This document shows positions 59,101 to 64,000 of a DNA stretch of 64,000 nucleotides, in pieces. The translations under genes were made by a program, and so were the position numbers. Position 1 is the stretch's first letter, and every line of letters begins with the position of its first letter. Source of the stretch: Chondrosia reniformis (lineage: Eukaryota > Porifera > Demospongiae > Chondrillida > Chondrillidae); contig OX359200.1 in assembly GCA_947172415.1 (NCBI GenBank), forward strand, positions 7,386,001 to 7,450,000. The letters run 5' to 3'. The notes below the pieces were generated by a model. It saw nothing but the letters and a program-made list of their open reading frames with translations. It had not been told where the DNA came from and made no database searches.

Positions 59101-62100
59101 TGGGGGGTATGGCAGATGGGTGTGGGGTGTGGCAGATGGGTGTGGGGGTGTGGCAGATGGGTGTGGGGTGTGGCAGATGGGTGTGGGGTGTAGTTTAAGG
59201 CTTACTCTAATTTGTGGTTCTTCAGCTGTTGCCTTTAGAATGATGTTTGTCCGTGACTTTGGTTCAGTGTCGGGCTTGACAGAGAGAAGAGGGCCGGACT
59301 GTATTACCAGAATAGCTTCATAAGTGGCAGCCTTTTCTGGAGAGAATGTCACCTGATGAGAAGCAAGAAATCTGTCACACAGAGGAATACAACACAAACA
59401 GGAGCGGTACAGTCCTACCTTAATACTGTCCTCTTTACCGGGCCCCAGGTGGCAGCTTCCAGGCACAATGAACGGAGATGCATCGCCCTCTGACATCTAA
59501 ACAAGATGAGCATAGTGTGTGAGGAGCTCACTCTCAACATTGTGCAGTTTCTAACCTTTTCTCCATCTCTGAATATCTCTGTGACCTGTATCTTATTTTC
59601 TGTCCACCGCTCACTGTTTGAAGAGAGAAGAATTGACTCACTGACAGATGAACTGATACAGCACACTCGAGAGAAGACCACACGACTCGGGGCTGACACC
59701 AAGTCCTTGAACAATGTCTTCTTTGGGATGGTTAGTGCCCCCATGTGGTCAAGATGGTAGTGCTGGGACGGAGGAGAAGCAGCGAATGGAGATTGGACAG
59801 AAGAAGTGTACTTCAAGTTGGGGCTGGAGCTCAAAGGAGCTTTCTTGGTCACGTGGGACTGGCCTGAGGGGTGGCTGGTGGGTGTGCCAGTGCTGATGGG
59901 CGTGGCTTGTTTGAGAGAATGGGTGTGGCCAGCAGGTAGGGAGGTTGTTGCAGAGAAATGGAGATGTCCTGGAAGTGGAGACGTTGCTGAGCTTTCTGTT
60001 ACGGAGAAAGGTGACTTGTGAGGTGACCGCAAATGCACACTTGTGGGCGTGGTCTTCAGATATGGGACAAGGAAAGACGGCTCAACTGTGGCAGTAGACA
60101 TGAATGTTCCGGAAGGAAGACCCTTAACAGGAGGAGAGGAGTGGACAAATGAGGTTGACTTGGGATCTGCTGATGGACAGTCAAGCAGAGAATCTGCCTC
60201 AATTACTCCTGCTGTAAAATATGAAGTGGGTGTGGCAGTTAAGGGTGGACCACTCCTCACAGGTAAAGTGGGTGTGGCAGTCAAGGGTGGACCACTCTTC
60301 AGAAATGAAGTGGGTGTGGCAGTCAAGGGTGGACCACTCTTCAGAAATGAAGTGGGTGTGGCAGTCAAGGGTGGACCACTCTTCAGAAATGAAGTGGGTG
60401 TGGCAGTCAAGGGTGGACCATTCCTCACAGGTGAAGTGGGTGTGGTAGTCAAGGGTGGACCACTCTTCAGAAATGAAGTGGGTGTGGCAGTCAAGGGTGG
60501 ACCATTCCTCACAGGTGAAGTGGGTGTGGTAGTCAAGGGTGGACCACTCTTCAGAAATGAAGTGGGTGTGGCAGTCAAGGGTGGACCATTCCTCACAGGT
60601 AAAGTGGGTGTGGTAGTCAAGGGTGGACCACTCTTCAGAAATGAAGTGGGTGTGGCAGTCAAGGGTGGACCATTCCTCACAGGTGAAGTGGGTGTGGCAG
60701 TTAAGGGTGGACCACTCTTCAGAAATGAAGTGGATTTCGGAGGGTTGGATGGTACGTGGGACTCAAGTGAAGCTGAAAGAAGGTTGAGATTGGAAGATCT
60801 CTGCTCAAAGTCTTTCAGCAGTTCTCTGGTAATGTGAGATCCATCAGTGGACCTAGGTTGAGGGGCTGCAACAATAAAACTGGGACTTTCCCCATCCAGT
60901 GACGGCGTTAACGACTCCTTTTTCCCAAAAGATGTTGCTCTGGAAGCAGGCAACTGCAGACCTTTTGAGGAAACTGGCTGACTAGCAGATACCTGGTGGG
61001 CGGGTGGAGGCTGGTGAGTGTCTGGAGGCTGGTGAGTGTCTGGAGGCTGGTGAGTGGCTGGAGGCTGGTGGGCAGGTGGAGGCTGGTGGGCAGGTGGAGG
61101 CTGGTGGGCAGGTGGAGGCTGGTGAGTGGCTGGAGGTGCTGGAGGCTGGTGAGTGTCTGGAGGCTGGTGGGCAGGTGGAGGCTGGTGAGTGTCTGGAGGC
61201 TGGTGGGCAGGTGGAGGCTGGTGAGTGTCTGGAGGCTGGTGGGCAGGTGGAGGCTGGTGAGTGGCTGGAGGCTGGTGGGCAGGTGGAGGCTGGTGAGTGG
61301 CTGGAGGCTGTTCACTGTCAGAAGTGTCAGAAGATAAGTCTATACTGGAAGTAACACTTGTGGTTACATCACTCTTAGATCCTGATAAGCCAGCCTTCTT
61401 CATAGCCAGCATCTCACCAATGGATCCACGATCTGCCGTCTCTGAAGTGAATTGTGTCATGAAACTGCTATTGGCACTCAATGTTTGGCAGTTGTGTGAA
61501 GTGGCTGGCTGCGTGAGGGTAAGGTACTGAGTGAGGTGAACCCCTGGGGGTGTGACCATGTCAGAACCAGACACCTCCAAGTCCCCTGCTATTGTTGTCA
61601 TGGTAACATCTCCAACCAAGAGAGTAGAATCACCTTCCTGGCTGTGAGGGATTTCCCTGGGGGATTCCCTCTGTCCTTCCAGTACTTTTGGAGTTCCTTC
61701 AGAGACTAGAGTATTGTCTGCCTCGACAATCTCATCTTCTCTCTCCTCCTTCATTTCACTGTCAAACATCTCCTCTGGGTCATCCTTCAACTGGAAAAAT
61801 TAAGTAATCTTTCATTAAAATACACATGAAAACTGCTAAAGACAGCTTCCATATAGAGGGGGCATGTACAGTGCAGGTCTATAGACTATACGTACCTTGG
61901 GTAGGCCAAGCTCTGTGTAGCCGGAAGGATTCCTTCCGGTAAAGTATCCAGTGATGGACTGGTTGGCAGTGAGGACACTGACGTGGAGCTCTCCCTTCTC
62001 TTGCAATCCCAACCTCTCGTCTATCACAGAGTTGGACCACGGCCATGAGCCCACTCGCTCTGGCGGCTGGTGAAACTGGTCCATTTCTCTTTCTTGTTCA

Positions 62101-63972
62101 TCTAATTCTGCCATCAGTGTACTTGCATTCTGAAAGGAGCTGAATTCAAAGCCACTTTGTTCTGCTGCAAACTCTACATTCAGATATAAATTGCTACTCA
62201 CAAACCTAAATTGAAACTGCACCATATGTATAAGTCGGGTTTAATTGACAACTATTACAATTTCATTTGGTGAATTCATCTTTTCAAATAAAGTGACACA
62301 TCCTCAAGCTCACCTGCCCCAAACGGGTTGGAGGGCTGCGAGGCTGAAAACTCAATGCTCCCATCGCTGCTCTGCTCCACCATGCTACTGCTGCAGGAGG
62401 AGGTAGTGCTGCACCTGTCCGCGGGGGTGGGGTGCATGAGAGCCAGCTGAGCTACCACATCGGAAGCCTCTGGAATGGTGGTTGAACTACTTTGCAAATC
62501 CATCTTCATCCTTCTGACTACATCTTTGTCTTGACCATTCATGTTGCTTAGCAACTCTCTACTAGCTTGAGGGCTGACAGTATCAGAGAAATATCCTTCT
62601 GAAGTGAGTTTTGGAAGGCTACTCCGTCCAGCAGAGGTTAGGTCATCTGCACTTTTGTACTTCATCGGCCATTTACCTTTGCTCTTTGGCAACATCTCCC
62701 CTCCATCCCCGGGTGGGGTATCCCCTCCATCCTTTGGTACCACCTCCTCTCCGTCCTTCTCCCCGAGGACCACTGGACGCTGGTGTTCCGTCAACAGAAG
62801 CTTGCCAGCTGACAGAAAGCTGGACCTGATTGTAGAAGCAGACGGAAGGGAGTTTGGAGGAGGCTCCTGTGTTGAGGTGGACCCACTCACTGAGGGGGTG
62901 GGGTCAGATGCTAAACCTTTAGGAGCACCTTCACTCTCCTCCTGACCAGCCACAATGGGTGGGCGTGTCAGGCTCTCTCTGTCCAGGAGGGACTGCATGA
63001 GAGTGGCATCAAGGTGACTCATCTGCAGCACCTCGTTCATGAGGCTGGGAGGGTCCGTGTTCACAATGAGACTGTTGTCCTCCAGAAGCAGATCCGAACG
63101 ACTGGAGCTCTGAGAGATGGTGAGACTTGTCGAGTTATCATCCACTCCATCGCCATCTCTGCCCACCCGATTGGGCTCGCTCTGGCCCTCCCCTCCACTC
63201 CCCATCCCTCTGATGTCATTGGCACTCTCCCCGTCCAGCAAGGCAGGACGACCACTGTTCTGTTGTTGTTCATTCTCTTGTCCAACAGTCCTCAGACGTA
63301 CCTCTTCAGCCACTCCCCCTTCCTCCTCCTCCTCCTCCTCAGTGAAGTCAGAGGGCGTGTCCTCAAGATCTAGCTGACCTGCTCTACCCAAAGAATCATC
63401 ACTGCTAAAGGTACCACTGGAACAAGTATCCTCAGTGTTACCATGGTTACCAGTATTTGGCTGGACAAGATGATTCAGTTGATCTGTTCCGCCATCGCCT
63501 CTCAGTCTGGGGAGTACGAGCGACCCGCCCCTGGGCCGGCCGGCGTCCGAGAGGGGGAGCAAGCCGTCCCAGAGGGCCGGTAATGAGGAGCTTTGAAGCG
63601 CATCTCTAGAAGACTGCCTTTGGAGGACACTGGAAGGAGTCGTGGGGTCTCTCGACAGCGAAGCGCTTTGCACCTGACCTGTTTCTACTGGTACAGAGTT
63701 GCTCGAGACGGTCGGGTCCGCCTCGTGGTCGCGAGACTGCATTAAGGACGTAATGAGGAACTTGGAGAAGGACCCATCTGGAGAAGAGGGAACACGAGTA
63801 AGCAAGGTCGAGCAAAGTCGCTGAACTATGCAGACTTACCGGGCAACTTTTCCAAATCAATAACTCCCAGAGATTCTTCGCTACTTGAGTCACTGAGGAG
63901 ACGCGAGGAAGAAAACATTACTATCAAGCAAGCGCGATCGTTGTGCTCAATGTCTAAGCCTTACTCGTCCAT
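56183..63972 (-). CDS. CEP192: CEP192/SPD-2 homologue, centrosome scaffold
   Basis: CEP192/SPD-2 recruits PLK4, Aurora A, PLK1 and pericentriolar material during centriole duplication and mitosis. The preferred start at 63,972 uses an 8-nt first coding exon (ATGGACGA, then gtaag) spliced to 63,840-63,892, giving M-D-D-D-S-S-S-E-E-S; ATG 63,918 is the alternative. The N-terminus 'DGSFSKFLITSLM' resembles human 'EESFPSFLTNSL'. A long disordered region (63,800-59,500) includes two coding minisatellites. The C-terminal half is the SPD-2/ASPM-type Ig-like region: 'FGVLQQGATAKTSFVLLNLG', 'LYAPRTMQTVTMV', 'GNISLNIVLKL', 'SPSKWYMTHSAAPYV', 'VKFSDVPVGREETIKVRICN', ending 'QIFAVLKGKSA'. One intron is filled by an 0.8-kb minisatellite. 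An upstream five-codon frame (MAVQK) starts at 64,000. Confidence 0.88.
58380..59195. repeat. 0.8-kb minisatellite filling a CEP192 intron
   Basis: About 40 units of a 19-22-bp motif, 'gtgtgggggtgtggcagatg', with recurrent variants ('atgagtg', 'ggtatggcag', 'gtgaggcag'). On the sense strand it is C-rich, starts about 15 bases after the donor (near 59,205) and ends about 35 bases before the acceptor 'ttccctaccag'. Long open frames seen across it on both strands are artefacts of the repeat. Confidence 0.93.
60226..60735 (-). repeat. Coding 14-residue repeat in CEP192
   Basis: Twelve tandem 42-bp units in the CEP192 frame, encoding GPPLTATPTSFLKS alternating with GPPLTTTPTSPVRN. Alternation of the two types shows expansion as 28-residue dimers. 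Rich in threonine-proline and serine-proline. Confidence 0.9.
61000..61310 (-). repeat. Coding proline/histidine repeat in CEP192
   Basis: About 20 tandem 15-bp units encoding variants of PPAHQ, PPATHQ and PPDTHQ in frame within the disordered N-terminal half. Confidence 0.88.
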
Positions 63973-64000
63973 ATTCTTGCTCCTATTTCTGGACCGCCAT

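Noticed and set aside
58383-59323. Long glycine/tryptophan-rich open frames on the plus strand
   Set aside because: They are products of the stop-free minisatellite in a CEP192 intron; the real gene is on the other strand.
59353-59385. Third CTGATGAG followed by GAAA
   Set aside because: The interval cannot form a stem II and no stem I partner exists; chance.

Overview
The window is metazoan nuclear DNA. The right half holds eight intron-containing genes with animal-type products (eIF5B, RELCH, DUS2, CCNDBP1, a mitochondrial-clan cytochrome P450, a probable CEP89, CIMIP1/C20orf85 and CEP192/SPD-2). Most introns are tens to a few hundred bases, intergenic gaps are tiny and neighbouring genes are head-to-head or tail-to-tail. 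This compactness beside an AT-rich satellite suggests an early-branching animal, a demosponge being my best guess; that is inference, not proof.

Layout. (1) 1-29,575: an AT-rich satellite of 170-bp monomers (about 134 copies), continuing off the left edge. It is broken by six almost identical copies of a roughly 1.1-kb non-satellite module (from about 3701, 9840, 15831, 22331, 26839 and 28401). Sub-blocks show a 509-bp trimeric higher-order repeat, and two roughly 6-kb stretches are a recent tandem duplication. (2) 29,665-40,317: eIF5B (minus) and RELCH (plus) start 65 bp apart. (3) 40,318-40,732: the RELCH/DUS2 convergent gap, which contains a convincing type I hammerhead ribozyme at 40,468-40,553. 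(4) 40,733-46,343: DUS2 (minus), whose last intron carries a 5'-truncated LINE inserted in a minisatellite. (5) 46,353-51,184: CCNDBP1 and a P450, both plus. (6) 51,445-63,972: a probable CEP89 (minus), CIMIP1 (plus) and CEP192 (minus), a centrosome/cilium neighbourhood. The 160-bp CEP89-CIMIP1 promoter contains an RFX X-box next to a CCAAT box.

A theme across the genic half is minisatellites. Nearly every gene has at least one, in introns (eIF5B, RELCH, DUS2, CEP192) or in frame in exons (eIF5B, CEP89, CEP192). The sense strand is usually C/pyrimidine-rich, and several intronic units look like copies of the intron's own 3' splice site. No tRNA, rRNA or CRISPR array was recognised. Gene spans below run from start to stop codon and include introns; exon borders were placed by eye from GT-AG sites and family alignment from memory.
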